64,000 nt of DNA from Paenibacillus pasadenensis DSM 19293. GTDB taxonomy: Bacteria > Bacillota > Bacilli > Paenibacillales > Paenibacillaceae. The translations under genes and the position numbers were made by a program. The notes under the pieces were generated by a model. It ran no database searches, was not told where the DNA came from, and saw only the letters and a program-made list of their open reading frames with translations. The stretch is taken from positions 186,001 to 250,000 of the forward strand of contig NZ_AULW01000016.1 of assembly GCF_000422485.1 (NCBI RefSeq), in the 5' to 3' direction. This document shows, piece by piece, positions 34,021 to 43,902 of this stretch; position 1 is the first letter of the stretch, and every line of letters starts with the position of its first letter.

Positions 34021-35664
34021 CTGAAAAAGAGAAGTAGAATTGGGCTCGTCACGAGCATCGCGCTGCTGCTTGTCCTGGCGATGAGCGCATGCAGCAGCAA
34101 CAACGCGGGCAATAACGTTTCTGGCGATAGCGCCGGCAACGGACCGGTTACCTTGGATACCTTCATATCCGTAAATCCCCGCATAGAAGATATCAATACG
34201 AATACGATAACGAAGCTGATCGAAGAAAAGGTCCATATCAAATTCAAGTTCGAAGCGGCGCCTAGCGCCAGCGCGGCCGACAAGAAGAAGCTGCTCCTGG
34301 CCAGCGGCGATTATCCGTCCGTGTTTCTGTCCGGCGACTTCACCCAGGCGGAACAGATCGATTATGGCCAGCAAGGAGTCCTGCTTCCGCTCAACGACCT
34401 GATCGATAAGTACGGCAACGAGATCAAGCGGGCATTCGAAGAAGACCCGGATCTGAAGGCGGCGATTACAGCTCCGGACGGCAACATCTACTCGCTGCCG
34501 AGCATCAATGATTGCTTCCATTGCTGGTATTCCCAGAAAATGTGGATCAACAAAGCGTGGCTGGACGAGCTCGGCCTCGAAATTCCGAAAACGACAGAAG
34601 AGTTCTACCAAGTTCTCAAGGCGTTCAAGACGCAGGATCCGAACGGAAACGGAAAAGCAGACGAGATTCCGCTCACGGGGGCCTACAATACTTGGCACGG
34701 CATTCCTTCTCATTTCCTTATGAACTCGTTTGTGTACGACGACGACAACACCTTCTTCACGATGAAAGACGGCAAGGTAAGCCTCGCCGCAAACCAGCCC
34801 GAGTGGAGGCAAGGTCTGGAATATGTGAACAAGCTGTACAGCGAGAATCTGATCGACAAGGAAGCGTTCACGCAAAACAACGATGCCGTCATGCAAGTCG
34901 CCAACAAGGAAGGGGACAATGTAATCGGAGCGGTATCGATGGGTCACATCGGGATGGCGTTCAATGTCTACGAGGGACAGACGCGCCATAAAGACTATGT
35001 GTCGTTGGCCCCGCTTGCCGGCCCGAACGGTGTCGCGTATGCAGGATACTACAAGGGATACGGCAACGGCGCCTTTGCGATCACGAACAAGGCTACGGAA
35101 GCGCAGCAGATCGCCGCGATCAAAATGGCCGATTATATGTACTCCGAGGAGTTTGCAATCGCAAATGAGTATGGCCTAGAGGGGAATTATTGGGAGAAGG
35201 CGCAGCCCGGAGAAAAAAATGTCCACGGCGAACAGGCGAAGTACAAGCTTACGCCGGCATTTTTCGAGATCGGCTCAACGTTGAACGATCATTGGGACCA
35301 GATGGGCATTACCCGGCGCACGCGCGAAATCAGGGAGTCGTGGGTTGCCCCGAGCGATCCGTTGTCGGAGCAAGGCTTCGAGTACCGGTTGTTCCTGGAG
35401 ACCGCGAACAACTACGAGAACAAGCAGCCGAAAGAAATCTATCCGCCTGCCGTCTTCCTGGAGGTGTCCGACGCCAAGCAGGTGAATAGGATCAAACCGC
35501 AGCTGGTCGATTATATCAACTCGAATATGGCGCAATTCATTACGGGATCCAAGCGTCTGACGGATAGCGAATGGGATGGATATGTGAAGGGCTTCGATGG
35601 ATTGAATCTCCCAAGCTATCTGGACATCTATCAGAAAGCGTATGACCGAATAGAGGGCAACTAG
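34021..35664 (+). CDS. Solute-binding lipoprotein of the LplBC transporter; CTG (or ATT) start
   Basis: The 547-residue protein is the LplA-like binding protein of the importer. The first ATG in frame (34081) falls inside the signal peptide. A strong AAAGGAGG site (34006-34013) sits seven bases before CTG 34021, and reading from there gives KKRSRIGLVTSIALLLVLAM and a lipobox LAMSAC, a textbook lipoprotein signal. No ATG, GTG or TTG occurs in frame between the stop at 33922 and 34081, so a CTG or ATT start is required for export. The mature part (PSINDCFHCWYSQKMWINKA, DPNGNGKADEIPL) resembles the anchored SBP at 30112. It likely binds a fucose/galactose-containing oligosaccharide. Confidence 0.85.
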   Translation: MKKRSRIGLVTSIALLLVLAMSACSSNNAGNNVSGDSAGNGPVTLDTFISVNPRIEDINTNTITKLIEEKVHIKFKFEAAPSASAADKKKLLLASGDYPSVFLSGDFTQAEQIDYGQQGVLLPLNDLIDKYGNEIKRAFEEDPDLKAAITAPDGNIYSLPSINDCFHCWYSQKMWINKAWLDELGLEIPKTTEEFYQVLKAFKTQDPNGNGKADEIPLTGAYNTWHGIPSHFLMNSFVYDDDNTFFTMKDGKVSLAANQPEWRQGLEYVNKLYSENLIDKEAFTQNNDAVMQVANKEGDNVIGAVSMGHIGMAFNVYEGQTRHKDYVSLAPLAGPNGVAYAGYYKGYGNGAFAITNKATEAQQIAAIKMADYMYSEEFAIANEYGLEGNYWEKAQPGEKNVHGEQAKYKLTPAFFEIGSTLNDHWDQMGITRRTREIRESWVAPSDPLSEQGFEYRLFLETANNYENKQPKEIYPPAVFLEVSDAKQVNRIKPQLVDYINSNMAQFITGSKRLTDSEWDGYVKGFDGLNLPSYLDIYQKAYDRIEGN

Positions 35665-35690
35665 AAAAGAAGCAAAGGAGCTGTGACGGA

Positions 35691-37190
35691 ATGGTGAACA
35701 AGGAAATTGCCAAGGGCCCGTTTGAACCGACGTTTGAATCGCTTCGGACATTTGAATGCCCGGAATGGTTCCGGGATGCCAAGCTCGGCATCTGGTCGCA
35801 TTGGGGAGCGCAATCGGTTCCCATGTTCGGCGATTGGTATGCCCGCAACATGTATTATGAAGGATCGGATCAATACCGGTACCACATCCGGCATTACGGT
35901 CACCCGTCTACATTCGGCTACAAGGATCTCGTGCAGCTCTGGAAAGCCGAGAAGTTCGATCCCGAAGGGCTGATGGACTTGTTCGAGCAGGCGGGAGCGA
36001 AATATTTTGTTGCGCAAGCGATGCATCACGACAACTTTTTCAATTACGATTCGAAGATCCATAAGTGGAATTCGGTCCAAATGGGTCCCAAGAAGGATAT
36101 CGTCGGCCTGTGGAAGGAAGCGGCTTCGAAGAGAGGCCTGCCGTTCGGAGTGACGGAGCATCTCGGGGCGACGTTCAGCTGGCATCAGTGGAATAAAGGG
36201 CACGACAAGGAAGGACCGTTCAAAGGCGTTCCGTATGACGGCAATGATCCGCAATTCGAGGATCTGTACTTGCCGAATCGGGAGCATTACGATCCAGACA
36301 AAAAGCAGTACGATCTGGATCCGTGGTACACCTCCAACGCCTGGTGGCATCAGCGCTGGTTCGACGTGATGAAAGAAGTGATCGACTTGTACCAGCCGGA
36401 TCTGCTGTACTCGGACGGGGCCTTGCCGTTCATCAATTCGTGGGGCAAGTCGTCGGAGAACGGACTGGACAACGCCGACGTTGAAGCAGGCCTGCATGCA
36501 GTCGCGCATCTGTACAATACGAGCGCTTCGCTTAACGGCGGTCGGAACAAGGCGGTGTACAACCAGAAGGATCGTAGGAAAGAAGTCTACTCCGTAGGCG
36601 TGATGGATATCGAACGGAGTCAGGAGCAGGGAATCAAGCCTGAGCCTTGGCAAACGGATACCTGCGTCGGCGACTGGTTCTACAACGTGAAAACCGTATA
36701 CAAGCAGCCGGGACATGTCATCGAAATTCTCATTGATATCATTTCCAAAAACGGCAATCTGCTGCTGAATATTCCCCAGAAGCCCGATGGCACGATCGAC
36801 GACGAGTGCACGCACATCCTGAAGGAAATGGCCCAATGGTTCGCTGTGTGCTCGGAAGGCGTCTACGGCACGCGTCCGTTCCGCGTGTCGGGCGAAGGGA
36901 CCTCCAGCGTGGTGATCGATCATTTCAAGGAAGACAAGGTGGAATGGAACAGCTCGGATTTCCGTTTCACGCAAAAAGGCAATACGGTCTATGCGTTCCA
37001 GATGCGCGCTCCGAGCGACGGTCTCGCCGTGATCCGGTCGCTGACCCCGCAGCATAAAGTGAAGAAGGTGCGGCTGCTCGGCGTCGGAGACGTGCCGTTC
37101 CAACAGGCTTACGGCGCTCTGATCGTATCGCTGCCGGAGCATCTTCCGACCCCGTATGCCAATTGCATGGCCATAGAGCTGGACCATTAG
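35691..37190 (+). CDS. GH29 alpha-L-fucosidase, cytoplasmic
   Basis: The 499-residue protein is a glycoside hydrolase family 29 fucosidase: WFRDAKLGIWSHWGAQSVPM near the N-terminus, the barrel strand AKYFVAQAMHHDNFFNYDS, and the nucleophile loop LLYSDGALPF with D242 as the probable catalytic Asp. The C-terminal part (about 400-499) is a small beta-sandwich. There is no signal peptide, so it works on imported oligosaccharide. GGAGCTGTGACGGA precedes ATG 35691, 26 bases after the SBP gene. A second, different GH29 follows at 39608. Confidence 0.85.
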   Translation: MVNKEIAKGPFEPTFESLRTFECPEWFRDAKLGIWSHWGAQSVPMFGDWYARNMYYEGSDQYRYHIRHYGHPSTFGYKDLVQLWKAEKFDPEGLMDLFEQAGAKYFVAQAMHHDNFFNYDSKIHKWNSVQMGPKKDIVGLWKEAASKRGLPFGVTEHLGATFSWHQWNKGHDKEGPFKGVPYDGNDPQFEDLYLPNREHYDPDKKQYDLDPWYTSNAWWHQRWFDVMKEVIDLYQPDLLYSDGALPFINSWGKSSENGLDNADVEAGLHAVAHLYNTSASLNGGRNKAVYNQKDRRKEVYSVGVMDIERSQEQGIKPEPWQTDTCVGDWFYNVKTVYKQPGHVIEILIDIISKNGNLLLNIPQKPDGTIDDECTHILKEMAQWFAVCSEGVYGTRPFRVSGEGTSSVVIDHFKEDKVEWNSSDFRFTQKGNTVYAFQMRAPSDGLAVIRSLTPQHKVKKVRLLGVGDVPFQQAYGALIVSLPEHLPTPYANCMAIELDH

Positions 37191-37229
37191 GGACATCGGG
37201 AAGAACAGAGACAAAGGGGATCGGTAGGG

Positions 37230-39587
37230 ATGCTCGACGAGAAATGCCTGTACGTTTCAACCGACGGCAACGACCATGCCAGGGGCACGGCGGAGCAGCC
37301 CTATGCTTCGATCGGGCGCGCGATGCGCGCCGCCAGGGAAATCATCGCCGCTGGAACACCGGTACGCGTGAAGGTCCATGGAGGCATGTATGACTTGACG
37401 GAGCCGCTTCGGTTCGGACCGGAGGACTCGGGATCAGAGTCCTCGCCGGTCCTGTACGAATCCATCGGAGACGATCCGGCGGTCATTACGGGCTCCAAGG
37501 TTCTGCAACTGGATTGGAAGCCTTATCGCGACGGCATCATGCAAGCGCGCGCGCCAGAGGGACTGGTGCTGGATCAGCTCTACATCGATGGCCGGCTCTA
37601 CCATATGGCCCGCTACCCGAATTATGACGAAGAGATCCGCATCATGAACGGCTATGCGGCCGACAGCATCCGTCCGGAACGGGCGGCCCGATGGCGCAAT
37701 CCGGAAGGCGGCTATGTCCATGCCATGCACAGCCATCTATGGGGCGACTACTGGTACCGGATTGCCGGCAAGACCCAGGATGATGTGCTTGAGCTGGAGG
37801 GCGGGTGGCAGAACAACCGGCAGCTGGGCATGCACAGCGAATTCCTTTACGTCGAGAATATCGTGGAAGAGCTTGATGCGCCCGGAGAGTGGTACTACGA
37901 CGACAAAGCCGGCCTCTTGTACGTCTTCCCCTATCCAGGCACAGATCTGCTGACCGCGGAAACGAGAGGCGCTCATCTGCCTCATCTCGTCGAGATCATA
38001 GGCACGCCCGGGACAAGCGCGCAGCATCTTGCGCTCAAAGGCTTTGCGTTCGAGATGACTTCCCGTACGTTCATGGAAAACCGCGAGCCTCTTCTGCGCA
38101 GCGATTGGACCGTATATCGAGGCGGAGCGGTACTGCTGCGCGATACGGAGCATTGCTCGATTGCGGATTGCAGCTTCAGGAACCTTGGCGGGAATGCCGT
38201 ATTCGTGGATGGCCGCAATCGCCATGTCCGCATCACAGGCTGTCACCTGGAGGAGATCGGATCCAACGGGATCGCATTCGTAGGGCGGCCGGACAGCGTA
38301 AGAAGCCCGCTGTTCGAATATGGAGAGCGGCAGAAGCTGTCGGAGATCGACCGGATGCCAGGTCCGAAATCGGAAAATTATCCCGGCTCGTGCCTTGTCG
38401 AGGATTGTCTGATCACTCGTGTAGGGCGAGTGGAGAAGCAATCGGCTCCCGTTCAGCTATCGATGGCGATGGACATTACGATCCGCAGCTGCAGCATATA
38501 CGATGTGCCGCGGGCCGGCATCAATATTTCGGAAGGCACGTTCGGCGGGCATCTGATCGAAAACTGCGACGTGTTCGATACCGTGCTGGAAACGGGAGAC
38601 CACGGTTCCTTCAATTCATGGGGCAGGGACAGGTATTGGCTGCTCGAGGATATGGATATGGATTCCTTGAATGAGAATCCAGGCGAGCCGGACGATCCGC
38701 TTCCCGTACTCGATATCGTACGGCCCATCGTCATCCGCCATAACCGGTGGCGCTGCGATTACGGCTGGGATATCGATCTGGATGACGGATCAAGCTGGTA
38801 TGCCATCTACAACAATCTGTGTCTGGCAGGCGGGATCAAGCTGAGGGAAGGCTTCTACCGCCGGTGCGAGAACAATATAATCGTCAATAATTCGCTTCAT
38901 CCGCATGTATGGTTCAAGGGCAGCAGAGACATCATCCGGCGCAACATTGTGTTTACGGCGTATGTGCCGATCCGGGTGCCGCAGCCGTGGGGGACAGAAT
39001 GCAATGACAATCTGCTTCATGTTCCTGGCGCCCAGCCGTCGCCGGCAGACGAGCTCCAAGAAATGAGCGGGCGCGATCACCGATCGCTGGCGGCAGATGC
39101 GCAGTTCATCGATCCGGATATCGGCGACTATCGTGTCCGTGACGGATCGCCGGCGCTGGCGCTCGGCTTCAAGAACTTCCCGATGGACGCGTTCGGTGTC
39201 CGCAGTCCCCGGCTGAGGAAAAGAGCCAAAACGCCAAGACTGCCGCAGATCGGGGAGAGGACGGGCGAGTCGGGGCGTCTCCACCAGCATTCGCTCTGGG
39301 GCCATTGCAAGGTGAAAAACATTGTCGGCCTCGGCGAAGTTTCCGCTTCCGGCCTACCCGATGAGACAGGCGTCCTGATCGAGACGATACCATGGGGGAG
39401 CTGGCAAAATGAACGAGGCTTTCAGATCGCAGACGTTGTCCTTGACCTGAACGGAAGCAAGGTGGACACCGTGAACGATCTGCTCGAAAGCTATGAAGCG
39501 GTCCGAGAAGGCGAGACGTTCACAATTGCCGTGTTTCGTGGACAGAAGCGGGTCGTGCTCACGATCGACAACGCCAAGAATGACTAA
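37230..39587 (+). CDS. GH141-like right-handed beta-helix enzyme with C-terminal PDZ domain
   Basis: The 785-residue protein starts with LYVSTDGNDHARGTAEQPYA, the opening of parallel beta-helix enzymes, then VHGGMYDLTEPLRFGPEDSG and a long run of helix coils (NAVFVDGRNRHVRITGCHLE, GINISEGTFGGHLIENCDVF). This pattern resembles GH141, whose members include an alpha-L-fucosidase and a xylanase, and it sits between two GH29 fucosidases. Residues from about 690 form a PDZ domain (ETGVLIETIPWGSW, then IADVVLDLNGSKVDTVNDLL). A PDZ domain on a cytoplasmic carbohydrase is unusual. No signal peptide. Family assignment is by pattern, not alignment. Confidence 0.7.
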   Translation: MLDEKCLYVSTDGNDHARGTAEQPYASIGRAMRAAREIIAAGTPVRVKVHGGMYDLTEPLRFGPEDSGSESSPVLYESIGDDPAVITGSKVLQLDWKPYRDGIMQARAPEGLVLDQLYIDGRLYHMARYPNYDEEIRIMNGYAADSIRPERAARWRNPEGGYVHAMHSHLWGDYWYRIAGKTQDDVLELEGGWQNNRQLGMHSEFLYVENIVEELDAPGEWYYDDKAGLLYVFPYPGTDLLTAETRGAHLPHLVEIIGTPGTSAQHLALKGFAFEMTSRTFMENREPLLRSDWTVYRGGAVLLRDTEHCSIADCSFRNLGGNAVFVDGRNRHVRITGCHLEEIGSNGIAFVGRPDSVRSPLFEYGERQKLSEIDRMPGPKSENYPGSCLVEDCLITRVGRVEKQSAPVQLSMAMDITIRSCSIYDVPRAGINISEGTFGGHLIENCDVFDTVLETGDHGSFNSWGRDRYWLLEDMDMDSLNENPGEPDDPLPVLDIVRPIVIRHNRWRCDYGWDIDLDDGSSWYAIYNNLCLAGGIKLREGFYRRCENNIIVNNSLHPHVWFKGSRDIIRRNIVFTAYVPIRVPQPWGTECNDNLLHVPGAQPSPADELQEMSGRDHRSLAADAQFIDPDIGDYRVRDGSPALALGFKNFPMDAFGVRSPRLRKRAKTPRLPQIGERTGESGRLHQHSLWGHCKVKNIVGLGEVSASGLPDETGVLIETIPWGSWQNERGFQIADVVLDLNGSKVDTVNDLLESYEAVREGETFTIAVFRGQKRVVLTIDNAKND

Positions 39588-39607
39588 TGGAAATGGAGGA
39601 CAGCACA

Positions 39608-41038
39608 ATGACGAAGGAGCTGATCCGATACGCCGCCCAGATTCGGCCGTCCGAACGCCAGCTGGCCGTGCAGGAATTGGAGTTCTACGCATTCATCCAC
39701 TTTACGGTCAATACGTATACAGGCAAGGAATGGGGGATGGGGGACGAGGACCCGTCCATCTTCAATCCGGTCGAGTTCGACGCGGACCAATGGGTGGCGG
39801 CCTGCACGTCTGCCGGCATGAAAGGACTGATCCTGACCTGCAAGCATCATGATGGCTTCTGCCTGTGGCCTAGCCGCTATACCGAGCACTCCGTCAAAAA
39901 CAGCCCTTGGAAAAACGGAACGGGCGACATGGTCAAGGAGGTTTCGGAGGCTTGCCGCAGAGCCGGCATTAAATTCGGCGTCTATCTGTCTCCGTGGGAC
40001 CGGCATGAACCGACCTACGGTGACTCGCCCCGCTATAACGAGCATATGCTCAACCAGCTGACCGAGCTGCTTTCGAATTACGGGGACATATTCTGCGTAT
40101 GGTTCGACGGCGCCTGCGGGGAAGGGCCCAACGGCAAGCGTCAGCAGTACGATTGGGATGCCTACTATGCACGGATTCGCGAGCTGCAGCCGAATGCCGC
40201 GATATCGGTCTGCGGGCCGGATATCCGCTGGTGCGGCAATGAGGCAGGGCATTGCCGGACCTCGGAATGGAGCGTCGTACCGGCCTCTCTCCGAGATAAT
40301 GAGAAAATCCAGGAGAAGTCGCAGCAGGCCGATGACCGGGAGTTCGCAAGGCGCTACCAGTCGGACGAGAACGATCTAGGCAGCCGTGCCGTCATTCAGC
40401 ATGAACGCGAGCTCGTGTGGTACCCGGCTGAGGTGAACACATCGATTCGCCCCGGCTGGTTCTATCACGACTTCGAGGACGATCAGGTGAAATCTCTCGA
40501 TGAGCTGCTGCAGGTCTATTATGGATCGGTCGGCGGCAATGCGACCTTCCTGCTGAATCTCCCGCCGGATCGACGGGGACTCATTCATGAGAATGATGTC
40601 GCACGTCTGCAAGAGCTCGGAGACAAGCTGCGCGAGACATTCCGGACGAATCTGGCCATCGGCGCTTCGGCAGCTGCAACGGAGTCGTCGGCAGGCTTCG
40701 ATGCGGGCAGGCTGCTGGACGGGAACCGGGATACGTTCTGGGCGCCAGAGGAAGGCACGGAGCAAGCGGTTGTCGAGCTCGACCTCCAACGCGAGCAGAC
40801 CTTCAGCCACGTGGTGCTGCAGGAGTATCGATATACCCAGCGCATCGAGCGTTTCGAGCTCGAATACAAGGATGGGGAGCACTGGAAGCCGTTGTTCGAG
40901 GGCACGGTCGTCGGGCATAAGCGCATCTGCCGGTTCCATCCCGTCGCCTCGCGGCATATTCGATTGAAGATCACGGAATCCAGATGGCAGCCGCAGCTTG
41001 CCGCTATTGAAATCTATTCATCCATCCCATCCGCTTAA
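39608..41038 (+). CDS. GH29 alpha-L-fucosidase with C-terminal F5/8-type domain
   Basis: The 476-residue GH29 enzyme shows FYAFIHFTVNTYTGKEWGMG, KGLILTCKHHDGFCLWPS and IKFGVYLSPWDRH. The nucleophile strand is FCVWFDGACGEG with D167. Residues from about 345 to the end form a discoidin/F5-8C carbohydrate-binding domain (RLLDGNRDTFWAPEEGTEQA, then VASRHIRLKITESRWQPQLA). No signal peptide. TGGAGGA at 39594-39600 favours ATG 39608 over the in-frame ATG 39587. Differs clearly from the GH29 at 35691, so the two may cleave different fucosyl linkages. Confidence 0.85.
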   Translation: MTKELIRYAAQIRPSERQLAVQELEFYAFIHFTVNTYTGKEWGMGDEDPSIFNPVEFDADQWVAACTSAGMKGLILTCKHHDGFCLWPSRYTEHSVKNSPWKNGTGDMVKEVSEACRRAGIKFGVYLSPWDRHEPTYGDSPRYNEHMLNQLTELLSNYGDIFCVWFDGACGEGPNGKRQQYDWDAYYARIRELQPNAAISVCGPDIRWCGNEAGHCRTSEWSVVPASLRDNEKIQEKSQQADDREFARRYQSDENDLGSRAVIQHERELVWYPAEVNTSIRPGWFYHDFEDDQVKSLDELLQVYYGSVGGNATFLLNLPPDRRGLIHENDVARLQELGDKLRETFRTNLAIGASAAATESSAGFDAGRLLDGNRDTFWAPEEGTEQAVVELDLQREQTFSHVVLQEYRYTQRIERFELEYKDGEHWKPLFEGTVVGHKRICRFHPVASRHIRLKITESRWQPQLAAIEIYSSIPSA

Positions 41039-41056
41039 GCGAGGTAATCGAACCTT

Positions 41057-43396
41057 ATGATCAAACAGGACTTGAACCGGCAATGGACCTTCAAATCTTC
41101 GCAGCTGCCTTCCGGCATCGTTGATCTGCCGCATGATTTCAGCATCTTGCAGAAACGGGATCCCGATACGCCTGCCGGCATCGGAAACGGATATTTCCCT
41201 GGCGGCGTAGGCGAATATCAGAAGATTTTGTTCGTTCCAGAGGAGTGGAGAGGCAAAAAGGTGATGCTGGAGTTCGAGGGCGTATACATGAACGCCACGG
41301 TCCGCATCAACAGTCATATCGTCGCGCAGCAGCCGTACGGCTACACCACGTTCCACTGCGACTTGTCTCCGTATCTGATGTACGGGAAGGACAATACGAT
41401 CGACGTCCATGTCAACAACAGCGCGATCCCCAATACGCGCTGGTACAGCGGCTCCGGAATCTACCGCCCTGTATGGCTGATGGTCGGCGAGCAGGTTCAT
41501 ATCAAGCCATGGGGCGTATTCGCAGCCGCTCAGGAGGTCTCTGCCGAGTCTTCGACGACAGCGGTCAGAACCGAAGTCGAAAATAGCGGCGAAGCAGCCG
41601 CTGCGGCCATCGTACGCTCGACGCTGCTCGATGCTGCCGGATCTGCCGTAGCCTCTCACGAGGTCGAGGTGCAGATTCCAGGCAAGTCTGCGATCGAGGC
41701 CAGTCAGACGCTTGTCGTTGAGCCGGCCCGGTTGTGGTCGGTGGAGGATCCCTATCTCTACACATTGAAAAGCGAGGTCTTGCTGGAAGGCAAGGTCGTG
41801 GATCTCGCGGAGACAAGCATCGGGATCCGTTCCATTTCCTTCGATGCCCGGCAGGGGTTCCGGCTCAACGGCGTGCCGACGAAGCTCAAGGGCGGCAACG
41901 TCCATCATGATACCGGATTGCTGGGGGCGGCCGCTTACGGCCGTGCCGAAGAACGAAAGATCGAATTGCTGAAGGCGATCGGCTACAATGCCGTACGATG
42001 CGCCCACAATCCGCCGTCGCCAAGCTTTCTGGATGCTTGCGACCGTCTAGGCATGCTGGTGATGGACGAAGCGTTCGATGTCTGGCGGGAAAGCAAGGTG
42101 ACCAACGACTACCATCTGCATTTTGCCGACTGGTGGGAGCGGGATCTGGCCGCGATGGTGCTTCGCGACCGCAATCATCCCAGCATCATCCTGTGGTCGA
42201 CAGGCAACGAGATCGGCGAGAGGGACGGCCGCTCGGACGGCTACGCCTACGCCCGAAAGCTGGCCGACTATGTCCGCTCGCTTGACGATACCCGAGCCGT
42301 AACGAACGGCATTTGCTGGGTCGCTTCCCTGCGCTTCTCCCCGATCGGCATCGATCCCTCGGCGATCCCCGAAGGGTTCGACTACTGGGGCGAGACGACC
42401 GAGAGCTATGCGGAGCCGCTCGATGTCGTAGGCTACAACTATGAGCAGAAGCGCTACAAGAGCGATTCGGTCAAATACCCGGATCGAGTCATCTGCAGTA
42501 CGGAGAACTACCTGATGGATTCGCTGGAGTACTGGATGACGGCGGACGAGCATCCGAATGTCATCGGCGATTTTTATTGGACCAGCTTGGACTATCTCGG
42601 TGAAGCCGGAGTCGGAGCGGTCCGATACGGCGGCGAAAAGGAAGTCATCCGCTATCCATGGCATGTGGCCTACTGCGGCGATATCGACATCTGCGGCTTC
42701 AAGAGGCCGCAGTCATATTATCGCGACTGTGTCTGGGAAATCGCGAAGGCTCCCTATATCGCGGTGTACAAGCCGGAACACTACGGGAAAAATCCTGTCC
42801 TGTGGGGCTGGTCTTGGCCGGATGTGGTCCCGTCCTGGACTTGGCCCGGCTACGAGGGGAAGCCGACCGTTGTGGAAGTGTACAGCACGGATGAAGAGAT
42901 CGAATTGTTCCTCAATGGAACATCGCTAGGCCGGCAGGGAGCCGGCAAGCCGAACAAGTACAAGGCGGCATTCGAGCTGCATTACGAAGCCGGAGAGCTG
43001 CTGGCCGTAGGCTATCGGGGAGGAAGCGAGGCTTCCCGCGCCGCGCTCCGAACCGCAGGGGCGCCTGCCGCCATCCGCCTGACTCCGGATCGAAGCCGCT
43101 TGAAAGCCGAATTCGGCGATCTGTCTTATATCACGGTCGAAGTGGTCGATGCATCGGGGAATGTCGTGCATGACGCAGCCGACGATATTTATTTCACCGC
43201 GTGCGGAGCCGGTACGCTGATCGCTGTCGGCAACAGCAATCCCGTCAGCGAAGAGATGTATGTCGGCCATCGACGCAAAGCCTATGAAGGCCGGGCCATG
43301 GCCGTCGTACGGGCTGATGGCGAGTCCGGGGAGATCGTCTTGACTGCGATGGCCGAAGGGATTCCTGCCTCTACGGTTGCGATAGCGGTAGGCTAG
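41057..43396 (+). CDS. GH2 beta-galactosidase, cytoplasmic
   Basis: The 779-residue GH2 enzyme has the sugar-binding jelly roll (VMLEFEGVYMNATVRINSHI, NTRWYSGSGIYRPVWL), an Ig-like domain, and the barrel with acid/base E385 in STGNEIGER and probable nucleophile E483 in CSTENY. The C-terminal part (EVYSTDEEIELFLNGTSLGR, from about 605) is DUF4982-like plus a bacterial Ig-like domain. No signal peptide. As the last gene of operon A it would remove galactose after defucosylation. The nucleophile E-N-Y context fits the beta-galactosidase branch, though other GH2 activities are possible. Confidence 0.85.
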   Translation: MIKQDLNRQWTFKSSQLPSGIVDLPHDFSILQKRDPDTPAGIGNGYFPGGVGEYQKILFVPEEWRGKKVMLEFEGVYMNATVRINSHIVAQQPYGYTTFHCDLSPYLMYGKDNTIDVHVNNSAIPNTRWYSGSGIYRPVWLMVGEQVHIKPWGVFAAAQEVSAESSTTAVRTEVENSGEAAAAAIVRSTLLDAAGSAVASHEVEVQIPGKSAIEASQTLVVEPARLWSVEDPYLYTLKSEVLLEGKVVDLAETSIGIRSISFDARQGFRLNGVPTKLKGGNVHHDTGLLGAAAYGRAEERKIELLKAIGYNAVRCAHNPPSPSFLDACDRLGMLVMDEAFDVWRESKVTNDYHLHFADWWERDLAAMVLRDRNHPSIILWSTGNEIGERDGRSDGYAYARKLADYVRSLDDTRAVTNGICWVASLRFSPIGIDPSAIPEGFDYWGETTESYAEPLDVVGYNYEQKRYKSDSVKYPDRVICSTENYLMDSLEYWMTADEHPNVIGDFYWTSLDYLGEAGVGAVRYGGEKEVIRYPWHVAYCGDIDICGFKRPQSYYRDCVWEIAKAPYIAVYKPEHYGKNPVLWGWSWPDVVPSWTWPGYEGKPTVVEVYSTDEEIELFLNGTSLGRQGAGKPNKYKAAFELHYEAGELLAVGYRGGSEASRAALRTAGAPAAIRLTPDRSRLKAEFGDLSYITVEVVDASGNVVHDAADDIYFTACGAGTLIAVGNSNPVSEEMYVGHRRKAYEGRAMAVVRADGESGEIVLTAMAEGIPASTVAIAVG

Positions 43397-43407
43397 ATTG
43401 AAACAGA

Positions 43408-43436
43408 AGCGCCGGGAGATTCTCCCGGCGCTCTTT
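43408..43436 (+). terminator. Hairpin at the end of operon A
   Basis: AGCGCCGGGAGA (43408-43419) is complementary to TCTCCCGGCGCT (43421-43432); the tail CTTTAGG is only weakly T-rich. Confidence 0.6.
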
Positions 43437-43596
43437 AGGCTTGGGCGGATGCGCCGCAGCACGGTTGAAGCGCAGCGGCCTGCTCTCTCTAGGCGCGGAG
43501 GGCGGCTGTTTTCTGTTCATGATGGCTCGAGAATAATCAACTTCACTTCAATGGATTCCAACTCTCCATTCTTCCTGCCGCGCATAAGTCCTTCGC

Positions 43597-43902
43597 CTAA
43601 ATCCATCGTAATTGAGCATACAGTTCGGCCAAGTTGTCATGAATGCCCCAGCCGATTCCTGCTGTTTTCGAAACAACGGCTTCGAGGCGCTCCTTGATTT
43701 CGTCGAACCATTCGGCCGTTTCATCGTCGTTCACTTGATCTCGGCATACACTGACGCGATGTTAAAAATGGTAGTTTTCCCATCCCATGAACGTTTGAAT
43801 GATCTTGTGAAGCTGATGAAACGTCACGTCCGGATGAAATTGAAACTCCCGTCAGATCTTCGGGGTGATTTCATTGAGCTCGATCCTGCATCTATAAACC
43901 AT
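43597..43902 (-). pseudogene. Pseudogene resembling plasmid pRiA4b ORF-3 family
   Basis: An AAAGGAG site precedes ATG 43902 (minus strand). The frame reads MVYRCRIELNEITPKI, then a TGA where the family has Trp, REFQFHPDVTFHQLHKIIQT, FMGWENYHF, then a TAA, and stays in frame to TAG 43597 through EWFDEIKERLEAVVSKTAGI. Two internal stops in one continuous frame indicate decay. The first half matches the pRiA4b ORF-3/IS1096 TnpR-like family. The remaining non-coding DNA 43437-44160 otherwise shows only the promoter of the next gene. Confidence 0.6.

Noticed and set aside
35661-37214. 517-codon minus-strand frame
   Set aside because: Opposite an intact GH29 gene with catalytic motifs; no independent support.
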